A stretch of DNA of 36,761 bases from Sphingopyxis sp. RIFCSPHIGHO2_12_FULL_65_19 (GCF_001830555.1 NZ_MIAM01000063.1:71225-107985); one strand, 5' to 3'. Counted from the stretch's first letter, positions 7,239 through 15,093 are shown. Notes: generated from the sequence alone by a model not told the origin. Numbers and translations: made by a program.

Positions 7239-8960
7239 GTGACGAAAGCCTTGGTGCACGGCGACGCTGGACGGCGCTTCATTCTGCTGGCGCTGGCCGC
7301 CATAGCCATCCTGTTCGCCGCCGCCTTGGTGACGCGGCCATCGAGCGCCCAGACGGCCGAGTCCCCGAACTGGTGGCGGCAAATGTCGGACAATATGGTC
7401 TGTGCGCCGGTGGCGGAGAAGGCCCGATTGGCCGAATGCACCATCGGCCCTTTCCAGATGATCCCCAGTGCCAAATTTCCCACGTCAGGAAAAGTGCAGT
7501 TGTACGACGAGACTGTGCATTCCTCTAGTGGGATAGCCCAATCGTTTCTGCAGCCCGGATCGAAGCCACGGTCCATCGCGGTCATGTTCCGCGGAATGCC
7601 CGATACCGGCGAATGGATTTTTGATCGCGTTGCGAGGAAATCGCGTCTAGCCGGATTTGGATTGGAGTCCACGAAATTGGCCTCGTGCCCCGCGGGCCCG
7701 CAGGTTGTCGCCGACGTGCTGAAGCGTCTGAATGTCGCCTATCGTGGCGCTATTGCTATCGGATCCTGTCGGTGGGAATATTCTACTTATACGGGCGAAA
7801 GCAGCATCCAGATCGTTTTTACGACGGAATTCGGCGGATCCGCCCCACTTTCCGGCAACTGCAACACGGACTTGCTCGAGGGCCCATGGCGTGCCGAGAA
7901 TGCGGCGCTGGCCAAGACGGGCCATGCGGTGACCTTTTCGGTGTCAACGGGCGGCGTCGGCAATCATGATGGCAACCAGAAGCGCTATCGTGGAGAATTC
8001 ACCACCTACCCGGCCCACAAACGGTTGCTTGGAACCGCGCCAACGCCGATGTTTACCAAGGACAAGGCCTATCCCGCCGGAAAAGGCCTTTGTCTGATAC
8101 CTGTGGTTATCAGTATGCGCGACATCAGTATGTCGCACGACGCGGCATTGATCGACACCAAAGGCGGTTCAGTACGTTTTATCAACGAGCGGGCCTACCG
8201 GCTGAAAGACGGCATCTATCAAATTTATCCCGACCTATTCGACGCATACGCCGTATCGGGGGCGCCCGGCCGCTGGCTGCGCGGCGCCGCGCCCGCTCTA
8301 CCGAAAACTTGCAGCCCCGCGGATTTCAACGGCCGCTGGGACCGATCCGACGGCGCGCGGGTCACCATTCGCGGTGCGGGAACACAGGGGGTCGGCGGCA
8401 CCGGCAGCATGGATGAAAATCCTGGCAACTGGGTGCGCGGCCAGGACAAATATGCCAGCATGCGAATGAAGTCGGCATGCGTATATACCGCCAAATGCTT
8501 TGCTTCACAGCGCACGACCATAAACGGTCGGCCCGATTTCAAGATGGTCGAAACCGCCTGCGAGCTGGTGATCGATCCGGCGACCAAGCGGATGACCGAA
8601 CGCGGCACGTCGAACAGCTATTCCTATACCAAGGTGGGCGCGGGTGCCGCGGCGCGCAAGCCGCCGTCGGCAGTGACGCCCCCCGAGCCAGCGCAGCCTT
8701 CCCAAGCGGTGCAGTCGCTGAACAGTCAGCAGGCCGCCGCCGCCCAACGCGAGATTCAGGCCTATGAAGCGCGCAAGAAAGCGATTGCCGACGAACAGGC
8801 GGCGAAAGAGGCCGCCTATCGCAAAGCGCTGGCCGATCGCGAGGCCTTGATTGCCGAGAATAATCGCCGGGCGAGCGAGGCGCGCGCCAAGTGGGAGGCC
8901 GCGGTGGCCGCCTGCCGGGCAGGCGATCAAAGCCAGTGCGCGCCGCAGCCCCAGCGGTAA
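7239..8960 (+). CDS. Exported protein of unknown function with C-terminal coiled coil
   Basis: I do not recognise this 573-residue protein. It has an N-terminal hydrophobic segment ending in SSAQTAES, consistent with a signal peptide or membrane anchor (about residues 11-38). A central region of about 390 residues carries roughly a dozen Cys, suggesting disulfides and a periplasmic or surface location. A segment around CSPADFNGRWDRSDGARVTI resembles the opening of small beta-barrel (lipocalin-like) domains, but weakly. The last 80 residues are Ala/Glu/Lys-rich and should form a coiled coil, with a final Cys pair. Start: GTG at 7239 preceded by GGGGGAGGG; a GTG at 7224 overlaps that ribosome-binding site and is less likely. 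It begins the accessory block between phoH and ybeY. Confidence 0.8.
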   Translation: MTKALVHGDAGRRFILLALAAIAILFAAALVTRPSSAQTAESPNWWRQMSDNMVCAPVAEKARLAECTIGPFQMIPSAKFPTSGKVQLYDETVHSSSGIAQSFLQPGSKPRSIAVMFRGMPDTGEWIFDRVARKSRLAGFGLESTKLASCPAGPQVVADVLKRLNVAYRGAIAIGSCRWEYSTYTGESSIQIVFTTEFGGSAPLSGNCNTDLLEGPWRAENAALAKTGHAVTFSVSTGGVGNHDGNQKRYRGEFTTYPAHKRLLGTAPTPMFTKDKAYPAGKGLCLIPVVISMRDISMSHDAALIDTKGGSVRFINERAYRLKDGIYQIYPDLFDAYAVSGAPGRWLRGAAPALPKTCSPADFNGRWDRSDGARVTIRGAGTQGVGGTGSMDENPGNWVRGQDKYASMRMKSACVYTAKCFASQRTTINGRPDFKMVETACELVIDPATKRMTERGTSNSYSYTKVGAGAAARKPPSAVTPPEPAQPSQAVQSLNSQQAAAAQREIQAYEARKKAIADEQAAKEAAYRKALADREALIAENNRRASEARAKWEAAVAACRAGDQSQCAPQPQR

Positions 8961-9197
8961 TGGTGTACCGAGATCGGCGCTATCGTCGGGCTTCGATGGC
9001 TTAGGGCCATCGTCGCCTTTTGGCGCTGAAGCCGACTTGGCGGCGTGCGCTGTTCCAAAACCCTCTCCGATGACAGCGTCGCGAGAGCGAAAGGCGCGTG
9101 ACGCTGGGCTGGCCGCAAAATCCGCACAGCTTTCGACAAATAATCGACTTGTCGCCCTCGCCCGCCTCGGCATACGGCGATTGATGTGTTTCTAAAA

Positions 9198-9212
9198 TAA
9201 TAACGAGTCGCA
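9198..9212. promoter_or_regulatory. Degenerate Fur-like box, upstream copy
   Basis: TAATAACGAGTCGCA has the 7-1-7 layout of a Fur box and matches 9 of the 14 defined positions of TGATAAT-N-ATTATCA. It lies just before the predicted -35 element of the TonB receptor. It shares the half site TCGCA with the better downstream copy. A binding role is inference. Confidence 0.35.
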
Positions 9213-9220
9213 ATAGCATA

Positions 9221-9249
9221 TTGACCCTCTGATTTGGCGCGCCTAGAGC
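9221..9249 (+). promoter_or_regulatory. Predicted sigma-70 promoter of the TonB receptor operon
   Basis: TTGACC at 9221-9226 and TAGAGC at 9244-9249 are separated by 17 bases. The -35 element is strong and the -10 weak (3 of 6). Transcription would begin near 9256, about 36 bases before the start codon. A perfect 10-bp inverted repeat (TCGCAATAGC at 9208-9217, GCTATTGCGA at 9253-9262) brackets it. Confidence 0.45.
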
Positions 9250-9257
9250 GACGCTAT

Positions 9258-9272
9258 TGCGAATCACTCGCA
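9258..9272. promoter_or_regulatory. Fur-box-like palindrome, downstream copy
   Basis: TGCGAATCACTCGCA is a 7-1-7 palindrome with one arm mismatch. It agrees with TGATAAT-N-ATTATCA at the outer TG/CA and central AAT-N-A positions. It covers the predicted transcription start of the TonB receptor gene, where a repressor would block initiation. Iron control of the operon through the Fur protein at 3451 is a reasonable inference. Confidence 0.5.
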
Positions 9273-9291
9273 GTTAATCAGGGGAAGAATT

Positions 9292-11520
9292 TTGACTAAC
9301 CACCGTTCGCTGTCCACGATCCGCCTTGCCGCAGGCACCGCGCTGAGCCTCGCGCTCGCCGCGACCGCCACGCCGGCCCTCGCGCAGGATAATGACGGCG
9401 ACTATTGGGTGGCCCGCAAGAACCAGATTGTCGTCACCGCCACGCGCACGGCGGTCAAGGCGGAGGATATCCCGGTCACCGTCACGGTAAAAAGCGACGA
9501 GCAGATCGCCGACGAGATGGTCACCGACATCCGCGACCTCGTCCGCTTTGAACCCGGCGTCAGTGTCCAGCGCCAGCCTGCACGCTTCGGCGCCGCGCTC
9601 GGCGCGACCGGCCGCGCGGGCAACGACAGCTTCAATATCCGCGGCATCGGCGGCAACCGCGTGCTGATCCAGGTCGACGGCGTGCGCGTCCCCGACGGCT
9701 TCAGTTTCGGTGCGCAGGCGTCGGGGCGCGGCGATTATGTCGATCTTGGCCTGGTCAAATCGGTCGAAATTCTGCGCGGCCCGTCGTCGGCGCTCTACGG
9801 CAGCGACGGCCTGGCCGGTGCGGTCAGTTTCATCACCTCGGACCCGGCGGATTTCCTCGAGCCGGGCAAGAATGTCGGCGGTCTTCTCCGCGCCGGTTAC
9901 AGCAGCGCCGACGAAGAGTTCAGCGAAACCGCGATCGTTGCGGGGCGCAGCGGTGCCTGGTCGGCGATGGCGGCCTATACCCGCCGTGATTACCAGGAGC
10001 TGGAAAACCAGGGCAGCCTCGGCACCGCGGGCGGCGTTGGCGCGACGCGCACCCTCGCCAATCCGCAGGACGGCCGCTCCGACGCCGCACTGGCGCGCAT
10101 CGTCTACGACCCGGCGAGCGGCCACAAGCTGCGCCTGACCGGCGAATATCTCGACACGCATCTCTACACCAACGGCCTGTCCGGGCTGGGGCCGGGGCTT
10201 GCAGGCACGGTCGACCGCCTCGAAGGTTTCGACACCGGCGAGCGCAAGCGCGTCTCGCTCGACTGGAGCTGGGAGGGTGAGGGGGCGATCGATTTCGCGC
10301 GCGTTGCACTTTACTGGCAGGACGGCGAGGACCGGCAATATACCGAAGAGGATCGCTCGCCGGTCGTGGACCGGACGCGCCTCAACACTTTCGAGAACCG
10401 CGTATTCGGCGCCTCCGCCGATGCGCGCGCCGATTTCGCGACCGGCGCGATCACCCACCGTCTCGTCTTCGGCGGCGACATCAGCCAGACGCGCCAACGC
10501 GGCCTGCGCGGCGGCACCGTCCCGCCGGCCGGCGAAACCTATCCGACGCGCGCTTTCCCCAGCACCGACTTCACCCGCGCGGGGCTATTCGTCGGCGACG
10601 AGATCGGGGTCGCCGACGGTCGCTTGCTGCTGTATCCGGCGCTGCGTTTCGACTGGTTCGACCTGTCGCCCGACAACGACCCGTTGCTCCCCGCATTCCA
10701 GGGCGCGAAGCAGGATGGCTCGCGCGTGTCACCCAAATTCGGCGCGGTATGGAAAATCACCGACGAGGTGCGGCTGTTCGCCAATTATGCGACCGGGTTC
10801 AAAGCGCCCGAGCCGGGGCAGGTCAACCAGTTCTTTGAAAATCTGACCTCGGCCTTCTTCTCGTACCGGACCCTCCCGAACCCCGATCTCGGGCCCGAAC
10901 GCAGCGAAAGCTTCGAGGGTGGCGTGCGCTTTTCCAGCGATGCGGTCAGCCTCGACGTCACCGGATTTTCGGCGCGTTACAAGGATTTCATCAGCCAGGA
11001 ACAGGTGGGCGGCACCGGATCGATCGCCGATCCCATCGTTTATCAATTCGTGAATCTCGATCGCGTCCGGGTCAAAGGGGCCGAGGCGCGGTTCGAGGGG
11101 CGAGCGTCGTCCGGCCTGTATACGACGCTCGCCCTATCCTACGCAAAAGGCGACGTCATCGACCCCGACGGCGTTCGCTCGCCGCTCGAATCGATTGATC
11201 CGCTCAAGCTGGTTGCCGGGGTGGGGTATCGCGCGCCCGACGGGCGTTTCGGCGGCCAACTGGTGATGACCCATGCCGCCCGCAAGGAAGCGTCGCGGAC
11301 GACGAGCGGCTATCGGCCCGACAGCTTCACGATCCTCGACGCGACCGCCTTCGTCCGCGTTCTCGACGCGCTGACACTGCGCGCCGGCGTCTTCAACATC
11401 CTCGACAAAAAATACAGCTGGTGGAGCGACGCGCGCGGTCTTGCGGCCACGTCGACGGTGACCGACGCCTATACCCAGCCCGGCCGCAACGCCAGCGTAT
11501 CGCTCAGCTTCCGCTTCTAA
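9292..11520 (+). CDS. TonB-dependent outer-membrane receptor (hemoglobin/transferrin/lactoferrin-type family)
   Basis: A 742-residue outer-membrane beta-barrel transporter energised by TonB. A signal peptide ends near ALAQD (residue 32). The TonB box is around NQIVVTATRT, and the plug holds FNIRGIGGNRVLIQVDGVRVP and EILRGPSSALYGSDGLAGAV. The barrel ends in Phe (SLSFRF). The plug and the FKAPEP...NPDLGPE pair in the barrel resemble the heme/hemoglobin receptor family, but no His lies between those two boxes, where heme receptors normally have one. The start is an unusual TTG with GGGGAAG upstream. A DUF6607-like gene follows after 25 bp and the two probably form an operon under iron control. 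The substrate is not certain. Confidence 0.9.
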   Translation: MTNHRSLSTIRLAAGTALSLALAATATPALAQDNDGDYWVARKNQIVVTATRTAVKAEDIPVTVTVKSDEQIADEMVTDIRDLVRFEPGVSVQRQPARFGAALGATGRAGNDSFNIRGIGGNRVLIQVDGVRVPDGFSFGAQASGRGDYVDLGLVKSVEILRGPSSALYGSDGLAGAVSFITSDPADFLEPGKNVGGLLRAGYSSADEEFSETAIVAGRSGAWSAMAAYTRRDYQELENQGSLGTAGGVGATRTLANPQDGRSDAALARIVYDPASGHKLRLTGEYLDTHLYTNGLSGLGPGLAGTVDRLEGFDTGERKRVSLDWSWEGEGAIDFARVALYWQDGEDRQYTEEDRSPVVDRTRLNTFENRVFGASADARADFATGAITHRLVFGGDISQTRQRGLRGGTVPPAGETYPTRAFPSTDFTRAGLFVGDEIGVADGRLLLYPALRFDWFDLSPDNDPLLPAFQGAKQDGSRVSPKFGAVWKITDEVRLFANYATGFKAPEPGQVNQFFENLTSAFFSYRTLPNPDLGPERSESFEGGVRFSSDAVSLDVTGFSARYKDFISQEQVGGTGSIADPIVYQFVNLDRVRVKGAEARFEGRASSGLYTTLALSYAKGDVIDPDGVRSPLESIDPLKLVAGVGYRAPDGRFGGQLVMTHAARKEASRTTSGYRPDSFTILDATAFVRVLDALTLRAGVFNILDKKYSWWSDARGLAATSTVTDAYTQPGRNASVSLSFRF

Positions 11521-11545
11521 CCCCCGTCAACGAAGGACTGCTCCG

Positions 11546-12523
11546 ATGAAATCCTATCGCAAGATCGCCGCCGGCCTGTTGCTGCTGACCACGGCGCTGC
11601 CCGCCGCCGCGTCTGCCCACCCCCCGATCGCGGCAGAGGCGGCCGCCGCGAATTTTGAACAGGACCGCGCCGACATTCTCGCGATGGCGGGCAATTACCG
11701 TGTCAGTTTCAACATGCAGGAATCGACCCGCTGGGACCCGGCCTATGAGGTGCTCGACCCCAAAAGGTCGGGCGGCAACGAGGTTGTGCGCGTGATCGAA
11801 GACACCGGCCGCAAGATCAGCTTGCAGCACATGCTCGTCATCACCGGCGACGACGACAAGAGCTTCATCATCAAGCATTGGCGGCAAGACTGGGAATATG
11901 AGCCCGCCAAGCTGCTCGTCTATTCGGACCGCAACGCGTGGACGTGGGAAGACGTGCCCGAACGGATGGGGACCGGCCGCTGGTCGCAAACGGTGTATCA
12001 GGTCGACGATAGTCCGCGTTATGGCGGCTGGGGGCAGTTCGAGACGCAGGGCGGGGTCCGCCGCTGGCGCTCCAACTGGACGTGGCGCCCGCTCGCGCGC
12101 CGCGATGCGGTGCGTAACCCTGTTTACGACCGCTATTTGTCGATCAACCGCCACCAGCCCAGCCCCGACGGCTGGGTCCATTGGCAGGACAATACCAAGA
12201 TGGGGACAAAGGACGGCAAGCTGGTGCCGATCGTCCAGGAATATGTCCTCAACACCTATATCAAATATGACCAGTATGACGTGAAGGCCGCCGATGATTA
12301 TTGGGCCGCGACCAAGGATTATTGGGCCGCGGTGCGCGCCGAATGGGACCGCGTTGCCGTGACAAAGGGCGGCATCGCGATCGAGGAAAAGGCCGACACC
12401 GGCACCGTGATCAGCGGCCGCTTGCTCGAAATGGCCGACGAGGTTCAGGACAAGAAGCTGACCACTGCCAAGGCGATCGCCGAAGCGAAAAAATTGATCG
12501 AGGCGAACACGCGCAAGATTTGA
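11546..12523 (+). CDS. DUF6607-like periplasmic protein, partner of the TonB receptor
   Basis: A 325-residue exported protein with a clear signal peptide (about residues 1-25, ending PAAASAHP). The mature part is rich in Trp, Tyr and Asp, with segments such as IIKHWRQDWEYEP, WTWEDVP and WSQTVYQVDDSPRYGGWGQF. This resembles the family annotated DUF6607, which is often encoded beside TonB receptors of the hemin type. The family name is from memory and not checked. The start is ATG with GAAGGA upstream. It sits 25 bp after the receptor and is followed by a good terminator, so it is the last gene of a two-gene operon. A role in binding or processing the receptor's ligand is inference. Confidence 0.75.
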   Translation: MKSYRKIAAGLLLLTTALPAAASAHPPIAAEAAAANFEQDRADILAMAGNYRVSFNMQESTRWDPAYEVLDPKRSGGNEVVRVIEDTGRKISLQHMLVITGDDDKSFIIKHWRQDWEYEPAKLLVYSDRNAWTWEDVPERMGTGRWSQTVYQVDDSPRYGGWGQFETQGGVRRWRSNWTWRPLARRDAVRNPVYDRYLSINRHQPSPDGWVHWQDNTKMGTKDGKLVPIVQEYVLNTYIKYDQYDVKAADDYWAATKDYWAAVRAEWDRVAVTKGGIAIEEKADTGTVISGRLLEMADEVQDKKLTTAKAIAEAKKLIEANTRKI

Positions 12524-12551
12524 CGACCTTCACCATGTGAAGCCCGCAACT

Positions 12552-12583
12552 GGGGGCGGCGCGAGAGCGTCGTCCCCTATTTT
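12552..12583 (+). terminator. Intrinsic terminator of the TonB receptor operon
   Basis: An 11-bp stem (12552-12562 with 12567-12577, two G-T wobbles) closes a GAGA tetraloop and is followed by TATTTT. It lies 28 bp after the stop of the DUF6607-like gene and overlaps the 3' end of the convergent exonuclease gene. Confidence 0.8.
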
Positions 12584-13023
12584 GCGGTGGCATGGCGGGG
12601 TGCCATGCAAAAGGTCCGAAGCGCGACCGCGTCATGATAGGCATTGTGGGGCACGTGGCTGAGTTCGGATGTTGAAAAATTGACCACCTCGGCCAGCTCG
12701 AAGCGCACCGCCGAGACGATCAGCCGCCGCCCGTCGTCGGTGACGAGCAGGCGCGCGGCATGGACGATATCCTCGGGCCAGTCGGCGACCAGGACCGGCT
12801 CGGCGTCCGCCGCCAGATAATCGGCAAACGCCCATTGCAACTCGGCATAGGAAACCGGCGCGATGTCGAGCTTTGGCATCACATGCGCCGCGACCCACGG
12901 CGTCGGGTCCATACAGTCGACCGCGCCGTAAAATGGCGCCGACCCCTCGGTTTCGGGAACGAGCGCAATCGAAATCAGCGCGCCCCCGAACCCGTTGAAC
13001 TCTGCGTCGAGATAATAGCGCAA
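12577..13023 (-). CDS. Rv2179c-like 3'-5' exoribonuclease-fold protein
   Basis: A 148-residue protein with the layout of small DEDD exonucleases of the Rv2179c type. It begins RYYLDAEFNGFGGALISI, giving the first Asp-Glu pair of the active site. A central ADWPEDIVHA could supply the next Asp, and the end carries SHVPHNAYHDAVALR, matching the final His/Asp of the DEDDh set. The start is chosen as TTG at 13023, four bases after the DoxX stop, because the similarity begins exactly there. An ATG at 13110 would add 29 basic residues lying inside doxX. It is probably co-transcribed with doxX. Its RNA substrate is unknown. Confidence 0.7.
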   Translation of the reverse strand: MRYYLDAEFNGFGGALISIALVPETEGSAPFYGAVDCMDPTPWVAAHVMPKLDIAPVSYAELQWAFADYLAADAEPVLVADWPEDIVHAARLLVTDDGRRLIVSAVRFELAEVVNFSTSELSHVPHNAYHDAVALRTFCMAPRHATAK

Positions 13024-13027
13024 CCGC

Positions 13028-13408
13028 CTATGTCTTCCTCGCCCCGTCGACACTCCAGATCCCGGCGCCGCGTGTCGCGATGAACAGGAAGATGAAACAG
13101 TAAAGCGCAATCGTTTCGCCGCCGTTGACGATCGGGAAGGCGCCCTGGCTGCCGTGCGCGACCCAATAACCGACGGCCGACATGCCGCTGGCGACGAACG
13201 CCGCAGGGCGGGTGAACAGTCCGACGACGATAAGGCCGCCGGCGATCAGCTCGATCGCCCCCGCGGCTTGCAGCATCGGGTTGAGCTCCATCGGGAACTT
13301 GACCGGGAAATTGAAGAATTTCTGCACCCCATGCGCCAGGAACAGCAGACCCGAAACGATGCGCAGCAACGCATAGGCCTGTTCGCCGAAACCATCGAGA
13401 AACTTCAT
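13028..13408 (-). CDS. DoxX-family small membrane protein
   Basis: A 126-residue inner-membrane protein with about four transmembrane helices and the family pattern LLRIVSGLLFLAHGVQKFF near the start. It continues with the conserved IELIAGGLIVVGLFTRPAAF and ends near FIFLFIATRGAG. DoxX proteins are linked to thiol or oxidative stress and quinone-associated redox, but the activity of this branch is not defined. The ATG at 13408 has GGGGGAAA upstream; an earlier in-frame ATG would add 27 residues without family similarity. It is divergent from the AhpD-like gene, and DoxX proteins are recurrent neighbours of ECF41 sigma genes. No ECF41 promoter was seen facing doxX. Confidence 0.88.
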   Translation of the reverse strand: MKFLDGFGEQAYALLRIVSGLLFLAHGVQKFFNFPVKFPMELNPMLQAAGAIELIAGGLIVVGLFTRPAAFVASGMSAVGYWVAHGSQGAFPIVNGGETIALYCFIFLFIATRGAGIWSVDGARKT

Positions 13409-13488
13409 GATTTTCCCCCTCATTCCGATTGCCGGAACGGGGAGGCTAACCGATTTTCCCGGCTCGCGCGAAATTTTTCTGCGGCGCA

Positions 13489-13515
13489 TGTCACACCCGC
13501 CATTCCTGTCTCGTC
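13489..13515 (+). promoter_or_regulatory. ECF41-type promoter
   Basis: TGTCACA at 13489-13495, exactly 16 bases, then CGTC at 13512-13515. This is the published ECF41 target consensus. Predicted transcription start is near 13521, giving a leader of about 28 bases that contains AAAGGAGA before the ATG at 13549. The sigma gene itself is the second gene downstream, so the site implies autoregulation. Confidence 0.85.
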
Positions 13516-13548
13516 ATATCTGCACAACCCGCCCAAAGGAGACATGAC

Positions 13549-14004
13549 ATGACCAAGATCACCGATCCCTTCGCCGCATCGCCGCAGTTGATGAAGCAGT
13601 GGATGGCGGCCAGCCTCGCGGCCGAGAAGAGCCTGGAGACCAGCCTGGTCGAACTGGTGAAGATCCGCGCCTCAATCCTCAACGGCTGCGCCAACTGCAT
13701 CAACATGCACACCGCCGACGCGCGCGCGAAGGGTGAGACCGAGCAGCGCATCTACCTGCTCGCGGCATGGCCCGAGGCCCCCGTCTATACGCCGCGCGAA
13801 CGCGCCGCGATGGCGTGGACCGACGCCTTGACCCGCCTGTCGCAAGGCCACACACAAGGCGAAGCGAAACAGGCGCTCGATGCGCATTTCACGCCCGAGG
13901 AGCAGATGAACCTGACCGTGATGATCAACATCATCAATGGCTGGAACCGCATCGCAGTCGGTTTCGACCTTTGGCTTGAACAGCCCGCGACCAAAGCGGC
14001 CTGA
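13549..14004 (+). CDS. Carboxymuconolactone decarboxylase / AhpD-like protein
   Basis: A 151-residue AhpD-fold protein with the redox CANC motif (Cys47, Cys50) and His54 in GCANCINMHTADAR, the alkylhydroperoxidase D-like core. The second half holds YTPRERAAMAWTDALTRL and the conserved NLTVMINIINGWNRIAVGF helix. Proteins of this kind are the most common partners and targets of ECF41 sigma factors. They are thought to act as thiol-dependent peroxidases or related enzymes, but their true substrates are unknown. AAAGGAG lies upstream of the ATG. The stop overlaps the start of the sigma gene (TGATG), and an ECF41 promoter precedes it. Confidence 0.93.
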   Translation: MTKITDPFAASPQLMKQWMAASLAAEKSLETSLVELVKIRASILNGCANCINMHTADARAKGETEQRIYLLAAWPEAPVYTPRERAAMAWTDALTRLSQGHTQGEAKQALDAHFTPEEQMNLTVMINIINGWNRIAVGFDLWLEQPATKAA

Positions 14005-14870
14005 TGTCGCGCCGGGGCGATCCTGCGACGGCGGACGCGGCGGCGAGTTTCGACCCGCTGCGTCCGCTGCTCACCCGTGTTGCCTATCGTATGCTCGGCT
14101 CGGTCGCCGATGCCGAGGATGCGGTGCAGGACGCCTTCATCCGCTGGCTCGGTACCGACCGCAGCGCGGTGCGCGAGCCCGCGGCGTTCCTCCGCCGCAC
14201 CGTCACGCGGCTTTGCCTCGACCAGATCAAGTCGGCGCGCAGCAGCCGCGAAACCTATGTCGGCCCCTGGCTTCCCGACCCGCTCGTCGAGGAGGACGAA
14301 GAGGATGATGTTACGCTGCCGCTGATGCTCGCGCTCGAAAGGCTTTCTCCCCTCGAACGCGCCGCCTTCCTGCTTCACGACGTCTTCGGCGTCGAATTTG
14401 ACGAGGTTGCGAGAACTATCGACCGCGATCCCGCCGCGACGCGCCAGCTCGCCGCGCGCGCCCGCACCCACGTCCGCGACGCGCGCCCGCGCTACAAGCT
14501 CGAGAAGCAAAAGGGCCTCGAAATCGCCAACGCCTTTTTCGCGGCATCACGCAGCGGCGACATGGGGGCGCTCGGCGCGCTGCTCGCCGCCGATGTCGGC
14601 ATGTGGGCCGACGGCGGCGGCAAGCGGCCCGCCGCGATGGGGCCGGTCATGGGGCATGACATCGTGCTGAAACTGCACCGCAGCCTGGCCGTGCTGTTCT
14701 GCAAATATGGCTCGACGCTCGTCCACACTGGCATGATTAACGGCTTGCCCGGCTTCGTCACGCGCGAGGCCGACGGCGAATTGCAGACGACGGCGCTCGA
14801 AATCGAGGACGGGCTCGTCACCGGAATCTATGTGATGCGCAACCCCGACAAGCTCAGGCATATGCATTAA
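14004..14870 (+). CDS. ECF41-family RNA polymerase sigma factor with SnoaL-like C-terminal domain
   Basis: A 288-residue extracytoplasmic-function sigma factor. Region 2 is near residues 17-80 (AYRMLGSVADAEDAVQDAFIRW) and region 4 near 107-160 (LSPLERAAFLLHDVFGVEFDEVA). A C-terminal SnoaL-like domain follows at about 170-285. The three ECF41 signatures are all present: WLPDPL (89-94) in the linker, DGGGK (203-207), and NPDKL (280-284). In this family the C-terminal domain acts in place of a separate anti-sigma factor, and none is encoded nearby. The gene overlaps the AhpD-like gene by one base. The inducing signal is unknown. Confidence 0.96.
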   Translation: MSRRGDPATADAAASFDPLRPLLTRVAYRMLGSVADAEDAVQDAFIRWLGTDRSAVREPAAFLRRTVTRLCLDQIKSARSSRETYVGPWLPDPLVEEDEEDDVTLPLMLALERLSPLERAAFLLHDVFGVEFDEVARTIDRDPAATRQLAARARTHVRDARPRYKLEKQKGLEIANAFFAASRSGDMGALGALLAADVGMWADGGGKRPAAMGPVMGHDIVLKLHRSLAVLFCKYGSTLVHTGMINGLPGFVTREADGELQTTALEIEDGLVTGIYVMRNPDKLRHMH

Positions 14871-15093
14871 GCAGGTCGGGCGCCTGTCGGCCGGGAAGCC
14901 GCTATGCCCCTTATTCCCTCCTCAACCCTGACATCGGCCAATCCAAAAAATCGCTGTCCTACATTGCCTCGCCGCTATAGCGTCGCGCGATGATTTTCAT
15001 TGATCCCGTTGCGACTGCGCCCGCTGCTTTGCGAGGGCGATTTGCGCGTGAAGTCGTCCAGTTTTGCGCCATTATCGGTCGGGGTGATTTCCG

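Larger units (their letters stand above)
8961..9291. other. Intergenic region with TonB receptor control elements
   Basis: These 331 bases hold no credible gene: short frames occur on both strands, but none has a ribosome-binding site or coding-like composition over its length. The first 200 bases are GC-rich and unremarkable. The last 100 become AT-rich and contain the promoter and operator-like sequences listed separately. Confidence 0.6.

Noticed and set aside
13408..13500. A second ECF41 promoter directing doxX on the minus strand
   Set aside because: The minus strand has TGTGACA rather than TGTCACA, and no CGTC at the required distance.
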